The translations under genes were made by a program, and so were the position numbers. The notes below the pieces were generated by a model that worked only from the letters and a program-made list of their open reading frames with translations, was not told the DNA's origin and made no database searches. From Ectocarpus siliculosus (lineage: Eukaryota > Sar > Phaeophyceae > Ectocarpales > Ectocarpaceae): 64,000 nucleotides of DNA. Where the stretch lies: positions 106,757-170,756 of the forward strand of contig FN648398.1 of NCBI GenBank assembly GCA_000310025.1. Direction: 5' to 3'. The first letter of the stretch is position 1; every line of letters starts with the position of its first letter. Shown piece by piece: positions 46,461 through 59,650 of the stretch.

Positions 46461-49400
46461 ATGCCTGCCACCACTCCCAGAGAGAGAGGAGCAAGGCGTG
46501 TCCGCACGAAGGCAGCTCAGCGGAGGCCATCCGGGGGTAGCGACTCACTGGCTGCCTCGCATGCGGAGCCGGCGCCGGCGTTCAACGCGGGCATCAACCC
46601 GCTGTACGGGTCGGGGATGTCGCCGGAGGCGGGGGCAGAGGCAGCGAGAATAAGGTCAGCGACGGCAGCGAGAGAAGCATCGGCGGCATCATCATCATCA
46701 TCGCAACCGCAACAACAACCGCGGGCGGCCGCCGCTGCGCGGGCTGCTCGCACCCGGGCCGCCTCCCCTCAGTCGACCCTCACGGCGTCAACGACTCAGA
46801 GCACGGGAAGCGCGAGGCTTGCCAGCAGGCCGCAGGGGGTAGCTGCTCCTGCTGCAAAGGCAACGACGACAGCAGGAGCGAAAAAGCAGCCTCAGGAGAC
46901 GAGGAGCGCGCCGGCCTCCCGCAACGGCAGCATCAACAAGGGCAGCAGCGGCAACAACAACAACAACAACAACAACAAGGGGGACTTCGTGCCGGCCCCG
47001 CTGGTGCCCGCGCTGCTGGCGCCCGTGCCGCCGCCGCCGGCGAAGCGGAGAGCCGCGGCGGACGTCGAGGCGGGAGAAGCCGGAGAGGTGCTGGAGGATG
47101 CCCCGGACAAGACCCTCATGGAGATGCTCCAGACGTACCTCAAGAAGCAGGACCTGTACACGCGGATCGTGCTGGTGGTGGTGCTGCTCGTGCTGGCCGG
47201 CGGGGTGCTCGGGGCGTACGTGGTGATGCTCTGGTCCGCCATCTCTGAGGAGAGCGTTAAGTACACCGTGCTCGTGTCTGTCTTCAGCGTCGTGCTCTTC
47301 TGGGTTCTCTGGAAGGTACGATGAGAAAAAATGAGTACTCACTGGCGTTTTGTTTTTGTTACTGGAATTTAGAGTTTGCGGATGGGCACACACTAAAAGG
47401 TGAAAGAGGAAAATTGTAGTTTGATCATTATCCGCTGAACCTGCTCCGAGCTTCAGCATATGGAATGATGCCATGAACCCCACACACGCCTCTGCTGTGT
47501 TGATGGCCTTCGAAAGCGTGACTCGGTTGTCGAACTCTTTTGTCCCCCGGGCCATCAATACAACCCTGTCGAGCAAATCACCCCATAGCCTCCTTCCCTC
47601 TTTTATTTCTTTTTTTTTCGCCAGCTGTACCGGTATGTAAATACCCTCAACATGTTTGTACGTATAGGAGAAACGAGCTTGACTTTTTGGCCTGTCTTGG
47701 CATGGCACGTGATATGCGGCTGCCAGAGGCTCCATAGTTTGGGGAAAGAGGGGCCAATTATGGGCGAATTGTCTGCTGGGATGCTATTGGAGTATTTCTC
47801 TTGTTGGGACGACGGGCAGGGGGGGCTTTTTTGTGACAGGTGCAGCGTCATACGCATAACCTATAATAGGTGAACGGTATCTAGTTACCCCTTGCGGTTT
47901 GTTTTTCGCGGCTTCTCTCCGAGGTGCGTTGGGCGTCGAAGCTGGCTGTCCATGCCATGCTACATACATAGCGCCAGGATGCAACACACAGCCGATTGGA
48001 GTCCTCTTCTTATCAGCTGCTAGGGTAGACAAACGTATTCTACCCCTCTAACACCAGTAGCTGGCCTGTACAAATGGCCTATGTATGCTAGGTACAAGCT
48101 ACGCTGGTACGTCGTCGCTGCTTTCAACGATCAGGCCCAAGTGATGTACCATGCTACAACGGATTTATTGGTCCATCTACAACCCGTCCACGCACACATG
48201 GGTGTATCCGTTCATTTTTTTGCCGGTGGTGCTACGGGGTGCATCTCGTGTAATGGCCCGAGACACGCGCGTGCTGCTGAAGATATCCTCTTGATGTGGG
48301 AAGCATTACAATAATGGGTAGTCTTTATGTGTGTGTTTTTATTATTCCTTAATATTATGACCCCGCAGCGGCACCAGCAGTTATTTTTTTTTTTTTTTTC
48401 TTAATATGACACAACGAATCCATCTCTATTATAGAAAAAGAGTCTGAGACAGATTAGCAATGAATTCATAGCGTCAGAAAGTACCTGTGTCTACGGTTTC
48501 CCAGATAGCATATTTTGTATTGTTGTTTCTTGTCAGCAAACAAACTCGGGATGTCTATGTGGTCTCTCTCTTCTTGGTGTACGTTTGTACTCATGTTCAG
48601 TCCGGTAGGATTCATGGCTCCGTGCTGTATCCTGGTATATGCACGTGTGCACTCTTACAGTAGTACTTAAGTTCGGTGGCGGCCGGGTTCCTTCGTTGCC
48701 ACCGATCATCCGGGAACGCATGATGCCAACTGCGACGTGTACTACTGCTGTACATTGTAGATGTGTAAAACATTTAATTATTCTGCCTTGATCATAATAA
48801 TGGTATGCCACGCCAAAACACACTTCTGTTGAGAAAGCCCCTCTTCCGTTGACAACATTACACCCCCCATGCCGCATCTTTACGAACATTAACTGTTTGC
48901 TGCTGCTGCCGTTCATTGTAACGTGTCGTGTTAGAAGGCTTTGAAGTATTATCGCATGCGATGTATGCATGTTATTTCACACAACAGAGCAAAAAAGAAT
49001 ATTGTACAGAAATGTAGTTCGCGGCAGGTCAGGAATGGTACTCGTTTTCACTTTTCCTACCGCTTGATTTACAGCAGTGTAAAATTGCCAGGTACCCAAC
49101 TTGCCTGTGTGCATTGTGTATTGTAGTGTTGTATGCATAGCTACTCCGAGACAAATTCTCGTTCAGAGACATCGACGGGAAGAATGTGCAAGTATTGACA
49201 GCACTACACAGTTGACCTACGGAGTTGCTGGCTGTACCGAGTCTGAATGGTCCAACCACTGAGGAACCGGTGAATCCAGCTATATGCATAGCTCCCCCCA
49301 CTTTTTTTTTTTTTCCGTCCGCCCTCTGCACAAGACGTCTTGGATGAGACAGACACACATCCTAGTGACACAAGACACACGTCTAGGTCAAGCTCATGTC

Positions 49401-52400
49401 CTACAGCAAGACGTCTTGGATGAGACAGACACACATCCTAGTGACACAAGACACACGTCTAGGTCAAGCTCATGTCCTACAGCATGTAGTACTACACTGC
49501 ACGCTGGTTTGACCTGTTGTGCATTCCTTTCTCTTTTTTTGTGGTCGAGCCATGTGCCATGTATTTGTGACCCGCCCCTCGGGGTCTCCATCTATTATGT
49601 ATTCCACAGCAGCCTCTCTCCTGTTACAATGTACAAGTATAATTTAGCAGTCCGTTTTTTTAGCTTTACTGCTGCACCGTGCACGGGGCATCTATTTTTA
49701 CAAATGCAGTAAACATCGATAGAGTGAGTGCCCTCCCGGAAGTCGTACATGTAGAAACAAAACGAAACATACACTAATAGAAAAATGTACGTACGTGATT
49801 CACACATCAAAGGAGAGTTGTATCGGGTACGCCGCAGGAGAACGAGTGTTGCGTTGACCCAATTTGCACCTATGCATAGCTAATTGCTCTAACTCGGTCA
49901 ATATTTCAAGTAAAAAAAGGTGGAACGGGTACGCCCCCCCCGCACGCACAGAATGTTCCGTGCAACTTATGGATACCGCAGCGCTACTGCCGAGGCTTAG
50001 TGCATACTCATTCTAGAGCCGCCGTAATTTATTCCGGTCCTGGCCGATGAAATTCTTTGGCAGCAGCAGCTGCTGCAGATCTCGTGCGCACTTGTTACTG
50101 CCGAGGTGCTCCTCCTGTCAGTCCTGGTGTGTGTTTTCTACAGCTTCTCTTTCCCCCTTTCATTGTCGCGTGAGGATGATCGAATTCCACGGTCACGAAT
50201 AGTCTCCTATGCTCTATTACCGAGGCATGTCACCACACTGAAGATGAAAATGAAGGTTGCCCTCTCATCCTGCATTGCACTTCTTGGCACGGTGCTGCGG
50301 CAGTCAGATCTGTTTGTGTTGGGCACTGCTAGATGTAGAACGATCGCCCATGAATGCCTGCGTATATTTCTGCAACGAGCGTGTGCGCATGAGGTCGCCC
50401 AGCCGTCCCCCGCACTCTGTTTTTTGCAACCATGTGCATCACAACCCCCCCCCCCCCCTTTTTTTTTGTCAATTCTTTTGGATAAAATAGTCCCCAGAAC
50501 ATAGCATATTGTGAATTCATCTACCGTGCTAAACATACACACGTGCTGTCAAATTGTCTGCTGCTTTGCTCCAACTACAGTATTGCTTCAGCGGCGATCA
50601 GAAGCTTCAGGATCAGTCTCAGATCGCGCAGGACATCGCCACCCTGTACGCCGCGATACCCGATCACACCGCCGTCAAAGGTGTTTCGGAGAAGGGCCGG
50701 GCGCAGTTTACGGACTTCAAGTACGAGAAGTCGGAGGTGGGTCTTGGTATCCCCCTAGTGCCAGGTGGCGACGGAAAGAGAGGGAGGAAGGCGACACGCT
50801 GTCTTTCTCCGCCGATCCCGCTCGCTTGATGTCGCTGCTGTTGGGAAAGAAGTTGTGGATTCCGTCGCTCCTCGGGGTCGTTGTTGCGCTAATTTCGTAG
50901 GTGTGTAGACTTGTACATCTCGTTTGTGAGCGGGGGTTCCGTAGTTTCATAAGTGGGGTTGCGGGTGCCAGGTGACATCGACCGAGTCGGAGTGATTTCT
51001 TTTAGGAAGGAAGAGTTCCGAACGCTTTTATCGGCTTGGGGGGGGGGGGGGGCAGGCGGCGCGATGCCCGGGCGGCTTGGCCAGCGTTGGAGTACGTTGG
51101 ACCATCTGCCCGATGTTGTACGATTGGGCTGCCAATGCTTGCTTCACCGACGATTCGCCGCCGCCGTTTAAGCGAAACGCAACAGTGGGCTCTCGAAGCA
51201 GCCCCTCCGGATTGGTCGTCACGGAAATCTTCTCCCGCAGTCATCCCTGTCGCGATCCTGACCTGTGCTAGATACGGGGAGGGAGGGGTATCACTTAACA
51301 TCGATTCGCGGGCATGGTGTAATGAAGTGGGGCGGGCTCTTTAGATTCCCGGTTTTGTTCAAGAGGCATGATTCCTCCAGAAGGATAGTACATGTTGTCG
51401 ACGTGCAGATTATGAAGCTGAAGCAAGACACGAAGTTAACCCCCTCCCTCACCCCCTCGCTTTCAGATGATGTTCACTGCTGTGACGGATGACGGGGTGA
51501 GTCTGGGGTCCGAGCGGGGCTCAGAGCTGATGATGGACGGAGCTGACCCTTCCTGCCCGCTGTGCAACAAGTGAGTGCTCTCGTTTTTTTTTTTTTTTTT
51601 TTTTTTTATTGCTTTTTTTTTACAGAATTGCGAACGCTGGTGTCTTTTTTTTTTGTCATTCTGAGAGTTGCCACTGAAGGAGTAAGCTGCTTGTCTGGTG
51701 ATGTTGCAGCGTCGCGCTGGCGAGAGCGCGCGGTAGTTTCATTGCGTAGGGACGGCGCATCGAAAAGCTGTTTGGTGTCGCGTGTCGCGTGTCTTCTGCG
51801 GTACAGTGATCTGTTCGACTACAATTCTCGTGGTTGCAGTGTAAGTTCGGGGAAGATTTTTTTCTTGTCGTTGTCCATGGAAGTTGCCATCGAGACACAC
51901 CCGGATCTTGGAAGAACCTGGGATTCTGCATGAGGCGTTGCTGGTGCTGTCTTGAAACTGCGAGGGGCTCTCGGGAGCAAGCAATAGTGCAATTCAATTG
52001 CTCGTTCGTTGTAGACGGTCACTGCTGTATCTGTGACCTCAGAGCAGTTCTTGGTGTTGTCGAGCGCACGCTCGCGTGAGGTCGTCATTGTTGATGGCCA
52101 TGAGTATCCACCATGTTGACGTGATCCACGAGACCGGCAAAGATTCAGAACCGGTTCAAGTCGTAGATGCGTCGACAACTACGGTGGGAACCCGGCCCAA
52201 AAGCGTATCTAGTAGGGCCACCCAAGCGTTCGTGCCGGTTGACATTGTTCCGAATTCGGCACTATTTAGTCACTGATAACCCGTTCTTTGCGTGATATCA
52301 CTGATCACCCATGCGTCGTGCGGAGAAGGCTTTGGTCTAGATGACACTTACCTGGCCGCGTGACACGACAGTTTATTTTTGAGGGCTGGGATAACCTGGA

Positions 52401-54425
52401 TGCCTACAATATCTGCATGTGCGACATTTCAGACTGCGCGTGCGCCCCACTGAATTGAAACTTGACCCCGCCTGGTCTCTTAACTCGCATGGCCCTCTTT
52501 CTCTTGTCTCGCTATTCTCCAGAGCGTACGTGGAAGGGGCCGAGCTATGCCTCCTCCCGTGCCTGCACGTGTTCCACAAGACGTGCATCAACAAGTGGTG
52601 CAACCGGCACATCGTGTGCCCGCTCTGCAAGCGCCACCTCGAGGCCGCGGAGCCCCTCCACACCCTCACCGCTTCTTACAACCACCCCGGTGGCAACGCT
52701 GTGCAGTCGGAGCCTGGCCACCGCGGCTACGGCAATGGCCATCAGCGGCACCAGTGGCGCGGGGTGCTCGGGAACACGGCTCCCGGGCCAGCGAGTGCGC
52801 ACGGCAGCGAGAGGGGGCTGGGGGGGACCAGGTCGGAGGACGGCATGTGGAACGACCGTGTCCTTAACGCGGCGCAGCAGCAGCAGATGGGCGGGAAGCA
52901 CAACCGGGTGACCTCCTTCAGCTCGGAGACGAGGAGGTCGAACAACGCGCGCGGGCGACCCGGGGAACGGGTGGGGTCGGGGCGCGGCGGGGGTCCCCCC
53001 CACTCGAGCTCGGCGGGAGCGGGCATGGGCCCGCAGCGCCCCCAGAGCGTAAGCGGCTCGGCGGGCTGGCAGCAGCAACAGCAGCAGAACCACCGCCTGC
53101 AGAGGAAGCGGTCGTCTTCCTTCACGACAGCCACTGAGCAGCAGCGGGGCCGGGGAGGGTCCGGTCGCGTCGCGCACGGCACCGCGAGACATCGGTCGAG
53201 CGCGGGCAGCCTGGCCCGCGGCGACTTGAGCACCAGCCCTCGCTCGAGGTCCGACCTAGGGGTTGGGTCGAGGGACGCGGAGAACATGCGGGCGAACTCG
53301 GACGCCATGCTCAGCCGGCACGCGAGCCGGAGGAACAACGGGGCCGGCGGGACGAAGACGTTGACGATGAAGCCCATGTTCCACGATGACACCGGCGGGA
53401 CGGAGGCCTGGGACGCGGATGGCGGCGGTGGCGGGGCCGAGGAGGTCAAGGGGGAGCCCGGTAGGAGGATGGCCGCTATTGCATCAGCGCCCGGTAGGTC
53501 GGGTTTGCATTCGAGCCGGCAGGGCCCGGCGGTCATCACGGTCCACAAGGTGCAGCAGAATACCCGGAGCAGTAGCGGCGGCGGCCGGAGGAGGCCTCGG
53601 AGGGAGTCTGGCGGAGGGCGGAGGGACTCAGCGCGGTGGTCGGGCGGAGAGAGCGAGTCGGACGTCGGCGGCGGCGGCGGCGGCGAGCGCGTGTTCAGCA
53701 GCAGGCGCATTGCGCACGAGGACGATAGCCCCGAGGACGACGAGGTCACCACGAAGGCCCTCACATACGCCCCCCGCAAGTCCCGTGCGACCGCAAAGGA
53801 CAAGAAGGACCCCGGCCACCGCCGCCAATCGTCCACCGGCAGCACCTCGGCGGAGGAGTTCGGCGGGGGCGGCGGAGGCGGTTCCTCCAAGAAGTCCCGT
53901 CGCCGGCCTTCGATACCGGGCTCGAAGTCGGGGTCCGGCAATCAGAGCGCGATCGCCACCGCCGCGGCGACCGCCGAGGCGGTGTCGAAGCTCCTCGGCC
54001 GGTCCACGCCGGAGGACCGTTCCGCGTCGGTGGCGGCGGCGAACGTGGGCGCGAGGCGGTCCTCGATAACGTCGGACGGGTACAGCGACGGGGACAGCGG
54101 CTCGGACGCGAGGGCGTCGTCCCGGCGGAATAGCCGGGGATCGTCCTCTTCGGTTCGTGCAGGCGGCAGCAAGAGAACCGTCCACCCGCAGCAGCCCCAG
54201 CAGTCGCAGCAGCCCCAGCAGCCGCAGCAGCAGCCGCAGCAACTGAAGAACACCCCGACGAAGACGGGACCGGTGACGAAGGGCACCCCGGCCCCGCCTA
54301 TGGCCGCCGCCAGGGTGGCGACGTGGAACTCCACCTCGGCGGCGCTGGCCCCGACGGTGGATGTGTCGCAGTCTCTCTCGATGAGCGAGACCGAGTGCTC
54401 CGGTCCCGGTTCGAATCCGGCAGCA

Positions 54426-54461
<36 letters not shown>

Positions 54462-56727
54462 GCAGGAGAAGGAGCGGCAGGAGAAGGAGGAGGAGGAGGA
54501 GGAACGCAGGGAGAAGCAGACGCTGCCGCGCCCGAGGCGGGAGTCGGCGTGGGGTCGTCGCCAAGCGCGGAGATGAAGGGGAGCGGCGGCCGGGGGTGGA
54601 GCTTCAAGATCCCGGCTTCCGTGGGCAGTGCCGAGTTTTTTGGATTGGGGTCTTCGGTGCCCGGCACGAGGAAGAACTCGGCGGACGCGGCGGCGGCCGC
54701 CGCGACGGGGGCGGGGGCGGGGGCGGAGGGGGACTCGGACAGGGAGCGTGACGGATCCTCATCCCGGTCCTCGTCGTTGAGGGTAAGGGTGCTTTCCGGA
54801 AGGAAATCGGGGTCCGGGAAGGTCGGGGCTCCGACGGGCCGCCTGTTCGGGTCGAGCACCGCGCGCGTCGGGAGGCCACCGGGCAACAGCACTTCCGGCG
54901 AGGCGGGTGCTTCGGGCGTGGAGGCGGCGGGCGAGCACACCGGCGGTGGCATCGGTTCCTTGCGGTCGTCGAACTCCGTGCAGGTGAGCTTGGTGCTGTG
55001 TAGGACAATGCGTGTTTTGTGTCGAGTCTCTGGTACTGGTAGGTGTGTGCCGACACGTGTTGCGTTTGCGCGTCGGCATGTTTTTGTAACGGTTTTGGAG
55101 GGGGTGCGTCTCGAGGCCGGTAAACAGCGACCCCGAAAAAGCCATTCAAATGCAAGGCTTTGCCACCGCAATGTTCGTGCTCGCGAGATCGATCGTGAAG
55201 TTTAACCGGAGAGGCTTCGATGTTCATCACGCCACCGACAGAATCCTAATTGCCATAGACACGGTGCGGGATGTCTTGGCCTACCTAATTCTTTTGTGGT
55301 CCGTGGCTATGGCATGGCAAGGGGGGTCGTTGCTGTTGGTGGAACCACACCGCGACGGGGCCCGCTTGACTCTCGCTCACGCTTTGTGTGCTCGAAAGGT
55401 TGCGTAAAGTGGGCATTGTAGTTGAGCTCACATATGTGTAAAGCGCATCATCTTCTTCTTGCCGTGTTGTTCTTCTTCCCCCGTGCCCTTACCAGAATGA
55501 AGTGTGAAAGTGGCAGTAGTGTTCTTTCATCAGAAATGAACTGTGGAAGGAGGCGGTGGTAATCTCCCACCAGAATGCAACTTGATTTTTGCGCCGGTAG
55601 TGTAGTGCCGGTGCTGCCGTTGCTGGCGAGCCCCCCTTGTTAACCTTGCCCACCACGCTTGGTGCCGTTTGAACCGCGACCCCCTCCCCTCCCCTCCCCT
55701 CCCCGTTCAGGCGCTGATCCAGACGTACGAGAAGAAGGAACGCTCCAGCTCGGACGAGAAGGCTCCGACCGCCCAACGGGAGGAGTGGCCGTTACCGGCA
55801 CCGACCACCTCATCCACGGAGGGGAAGAGGAGACTCAGCAAGACTGTTGGCAGCAGGTGAGAGCGCGTAGCTCATGTATGCTGCCGCTGCTGCTTCAGGC
55901 CGGCCATCCTTTGAGCCAGGAAGAATGTCACTGCTCGGTTGCAAGCAAGCCCCCCGTTTTCTCATCTACAGACTCCCTATTCGCACATCCAGACCGAGCG
56001 GGCCCTCAACTAGGAAGCGTCAACGAAGCGTCAACGAAGTTGGGTTGTAGTAGAAGATCTAGTTTTTACCACTGGATTTCGTCGCTACCCGCGTCAAGCA
56101 CAGGTTGTTGTTGCATAGGTAGGTAATGTTGTTTCGCGCAAGGTGCTCGGGCGCAGCTGTGTTTTTTAGCCAGCCCTGTTTTTGTTGTTTACATATTTTC
56201 TCTGAAACCTTGGGTCTCTAATTTTACCGCGGAGTTTTTCTTGATTGCGGGTCCAAGCCGTTCCGTACACGTCTTCCCACATTACCCGGGAAGATTGATG
56301 GTCAAGTCGTTACCCGCGTGCTTTTAAAGGCGCCCTCCCTCCGGCTGCTGTACGCACGTCCTCCGAAAAAAAAAACTCTCCTGCCCATGGTGCTAGACGA
56401 AGGGGCACGGGATCAACCGCTAGAGACGAGCAAGCAGCAACGGAATCGGAGATCGATGAGGAGTACGTGGACCGACCCAAGCTCAGCTACAAGAAGAAGT
56501 CCTCGCGCAGCAGCGTTGCCCGGTCCGTTTTCGCCACAGCCGATGGCCCGCCCACCCAGAACGCGATACACGCGGTCCAGTTCAGGAGCGTTGGCGGCGG
56601 GAGGGGAGGCAAGGCGGGCGAGACTGACGGCGACTCGGACGGGGGGGGAGAGGACGACGATGAGCCTTACGAGCGGCCAAAGCTGTCGTACGGGGGAGGG
56701 TTGCGTTCCGGGCCCTCTTCCCGCTGA
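46461..56727 (+). CDS. Two-pass membrane RING-H2 protein, probable E3 ligase
   Basis: Exons 46461-47315, 50581-50736, 51467-51570, 52523-54983, 55711-55856 and 56403-56727 join in phases 0, 0, 2, 0 and 2, giving about 1,350 residues. A stop codon directly precedes the ATG. Residues 1-230 are low complexity (Ala, Ser, Gln, a poly-Asn run). Two hydrophobic spans follow at about 241-262 and 268-284. The RING-H2 finger is split by the phase-2 intron: CPLC, then LPCLHVFHKTCINKWC and CPLC, giving the C-H-H-C ligand order. The next 750 residues are Ser/Gly/Arg-rich and probably disordered. The last exon repeats the motif RPKLSY twice. RING-H2 proteins recruit ubiquitin-conjugating enzymes; membrane-bound ubiquitin ligase activity is inferred. 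The joins around exon 2, across a 3.3-kb intron, are the least certain. Confidence 0.8.
47316..50580. other. Intron 1 of RING gene
   Basis: This 3.3-kb intron holds a 39-base dispersed repeat (48314-48352) and a perfect 76-base tandem duplication (49331-49482). No exon is recognised with confidence. An 8-base CTGTACCG between splice-like borders at about 47625 was considered and set aside because it would break the frame. Confidence 0.55.
49331..49482. repeat. Perfect 76-bp tandem duplication
   Basis: Two units start CAAGACGTCTTGGATGAGAC at 49331 and 49407 and end CTCATGTCCTACAG. I see no differences between them, so the duplication is recent or under sequence exchange. Confidence 0.95.
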
Positions 56728-59070
56728 CGTCCTCTTCGCGCTGACGTCCTCTTCCCGCTGACGGTGGGTCGGTGTTTCGGGAAGCTTGAGTGCCGTGGCA
56801 ATCAGTGTTTTCTCCTTTTTTGATGATTTCGCGTGCATGTATTGCCCTTTCGGGTTGCGGCGAAAGGGAGTCAGCGTCAGTTTGGGCCAGCTTGGACGTA
56901 AGGAAGGTGCCATAGTCAGAGATCGAACGGCTTTTGTGTGAAGAATAAAGGCAACGGTCAGAGAGAGTGACGTGTGAGTGAGTGCAGGAGGGAGCCACAC
57001 GGGGAGATGCAACAAGCGTGTCGGCGGCGGCTTGTTGGTAGTCGGACACGGCGAGCTCTTTGCTTGCGAACTATGCGGAAAGCGACGGCGCTTGGCGTAC
57101 ACCACTGGCGATGCCGATGCCTTTATTTTTCCAAACGGAGGCTCGCGAGGTCCTGTACAAAGTAGGCAGGGTGCGCTACACCTTCAACCTCTTTCTTGCT
57201 GCATATATTTGCGTCTATGGTGATTTGGAATCGTTTTTTCCGTCGTGAATGTAACGTCAATGCGTTGTTTCCGTCCGTCGTGCCGCTCTACGCAGGGGAC
57301 CTACCCACCTTCAAAGAGGTGTTGCATTTCCCGGAATCCCCGCGTGCGTTTCTAGAGCTGGGCATGAGTGCGGGGGCGGGTGGCCGCACGAGTCGAGTCG
57401 GACATGGTGGGAAAAGAAAAGGTGGAGGGAGAGAGAGAGAAAGAGAGAGCTACTACAAGAAATGGGTACATGCAAGAAACATAAGAGGCAGTGCAACAAA
57501 AACGTGGCAAGTGCGCTGCACGGGTGGGTGCAGCTCTCGTTGTTTTCAGTGTGCTTGAGATACCGGGCGGTAGTGCTGTGCGTCCACTTGTTTTCTTGTT
57601 GGATACTATCTATGGTGGCGGTGGCCTGCTCTCTTGCCCGCATGCCGCTGATACTTATGTTATACGTACTTGGTTTCACTGTTGAGTGTTTTCGACCCTT
57701 TTACTCGTTACCGCCAGCTCCCCTGGTGACCGAGGTTGAAATGTTGTTGTTGGACGTGGGGAATCGGGTATGTACAAGTGTTGGCTTCTTTATTTTCGTG
57801 TCAAGAGGAGTTCGGGTTGGAGGGGGAGGCGTTTTTGATGTGCCCACTCATTCCTGCCTGGCCGGTGTGCCGCAGATGTTACCGACGAATATGGCATTAA
57901 TAAAAACAAATTTCGTGTTTTTATTTTTTTTTTCTGCTTGGTGCGTGTACGTGTGGGTCGCGCACTCTTGCCCCCTTTCGTCCGTCCTCTCGTGTATCCC
58001 GCCGATATTCCGCCGCACATGTGCAGCGCAAGTTGATTGGTCGTTTTTTTCTGCTTCCTTTTTATGTTGTCCAGACTATTATTCGAGTCCCTTAACCCTA
58101 CGTTTGCCGTCGTCTGTATCTATCGACCGGCACGGCAGCCTCCTCTCTTCCCTTCGCTAAGCGTCAGCGTGCGTGTTTTGTGTTGGTTGAGTCGGTGTCT
58201 TTTGCTGAAGGTGGGGCGGGGCCATGGGCTGGGCAGAAAACCCGAGCTCGCTGGGAAGTTGTTTCCTTGTGTTGTTTGTATGTTATCATGTATTGTTTTC
58301 GCTTCCTTCCGAGTAAGGCAGAATATAGGGTAGACGAGTACTACAATCGATGAGGGGTAGGGCCGACGCGGTTGGGATATATTGGGGGGGGGGGGTTGGG
58401 CTAGACATCCGACGCCACGTTCAAGTGGTGTGGCTGAAACAGTGCTCTGGTCGTTTGTACGAAGAGTCGACGGTTTTTGCAGCGCGGAGCGAACATAAGG
58501 ACGACCCCTATTGTGAGGCATGTCGCCTTTCTTTCGTGGGGGGTGACGGTTTGTTTGTGGTATTGAGGCCTGTTCTATTTCGCTCTTATCTCGGTCGTGG
58601 TCGTGCATCCTTCTTCCTTGGTTTGATCAGATTCACAAGGAAAAACAACATTTTCGACGTTTTGTGGTGTTTTTCCTGTTTTCGTCCTCTTGGAGTTAGT
58701 CGTGCTATTATAGCCAGCTCAGCCAGATGGCGTGGACAATCTTGGTGCCCACCATTTAAAGAAAGGCGTGAGAAAGGTGCCAATCTTGGATCCTATATAT
58801 ATATACCCAGCCCTCGCCTAGTAGTTTTTTTTTTTCACTTGTTTGGGGGGCCGTAATCTAGCTGCCGAAGGGCACCACGTACTTCTAGAGTACAAGTACT
58901 TTGAAACAAGGTGATGGTGACGAATACGGCACTTGAGTGAAGAGAATATGCGGTTCGGCCGCGGAATGAAGTGAGTTGCCGCTCTTGACTGCGGATGGAT
59001 GCGACCGCGGTGAACGAGGTTGGGGGTAACGCACGGAGGGAGGGGGGGGGGGGGGGGGGGCCCCAAAAAT

Positions 59071-59170
59071 NNNNNNNNNNNNNNNNNNNNNNNNNNNNNN
59101 NNNNNNNNNNNNNNNNNNNNNNNNNNNNNNNNNNNNNNNNNNNNNNNNNNNNNNNNNNNNNNNNNNNNNN
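59071..59170. other. Assembly gap (100 N)
   Basis: A 100-N run between a G-run with CCCCAAAAAT and the corrupted segment described next. Confidence 1.
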
Positions 59171-59650
59171 TTTTTGGGGGGGGGGGGGGCCCCCTTTTTC
59201 CTTGGTTTGATGAATTTCCCAGGAAAAAACAACTTTTTGGCGGTTTGGGGGGTTTTTCCCCGTTTTCCCCCCCGGGGGGTTTGGCGGGTTTTTTTTCCCC
59301 GCCCCCCCGGGGGGGGGGGAAATTTTTGGGCCCCCCCTTTAAAAAAAGGGGGGGAAAAAGGGCCCATTTTTGGCTCCTTTAAATTTAACCCCCCCCCCCC
59401 CCCGTTTTTTTTTTTTTTTTCTTTTTTGGGGGGGCGTTTTTTTCGCCCCCGGGGGGCCCCCGTTTTTTTTGGGGCAAAATTTTTTTAAAAAAGGGGGGGG
59501 GGGGGGAATCCCCCCCTTGGGGGGGGGAAATTTGCGTTTCCCCCGCGGAAAAAAGTGGGTTGCGGTTTTGGAGGGGGGAGGGGGGGGAAGGGGAGGAAGG
59601 GGGTGGGGGGAAAAGCGGGGGGGGGGGGGGGGGGGGGGGGGGGGCGCGAT
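59171..59650 (+). other. Sequencing/assembly artefact: corrupted copy of upstream DNA
   Basis: The segment is almost all homopolymer runs, yet it follows 58612-59060 in order. TTGGTTTGATGAATTTCCCA matches TTGGTTTGATCAGATTCACA, GGAAAAAACAACTTTTTGGC matches GGAAAAACAACATTTTCGAC, and CCCGCGGAAAAAAGTGGGTT matches GCCGCGGAATGAAGTGAGTT. It looks like a poor-quality read of the same locus placed after the gap. Frames translated here are not genes. Confidence 0.85.

Noticed and set aside
57196-58160. Frames at 57196-57558 and 57462-58160
   Set aside because: No recognisable domain, hydrophobic composition typical of T-rich non-coding DNA, no consistent splicing.
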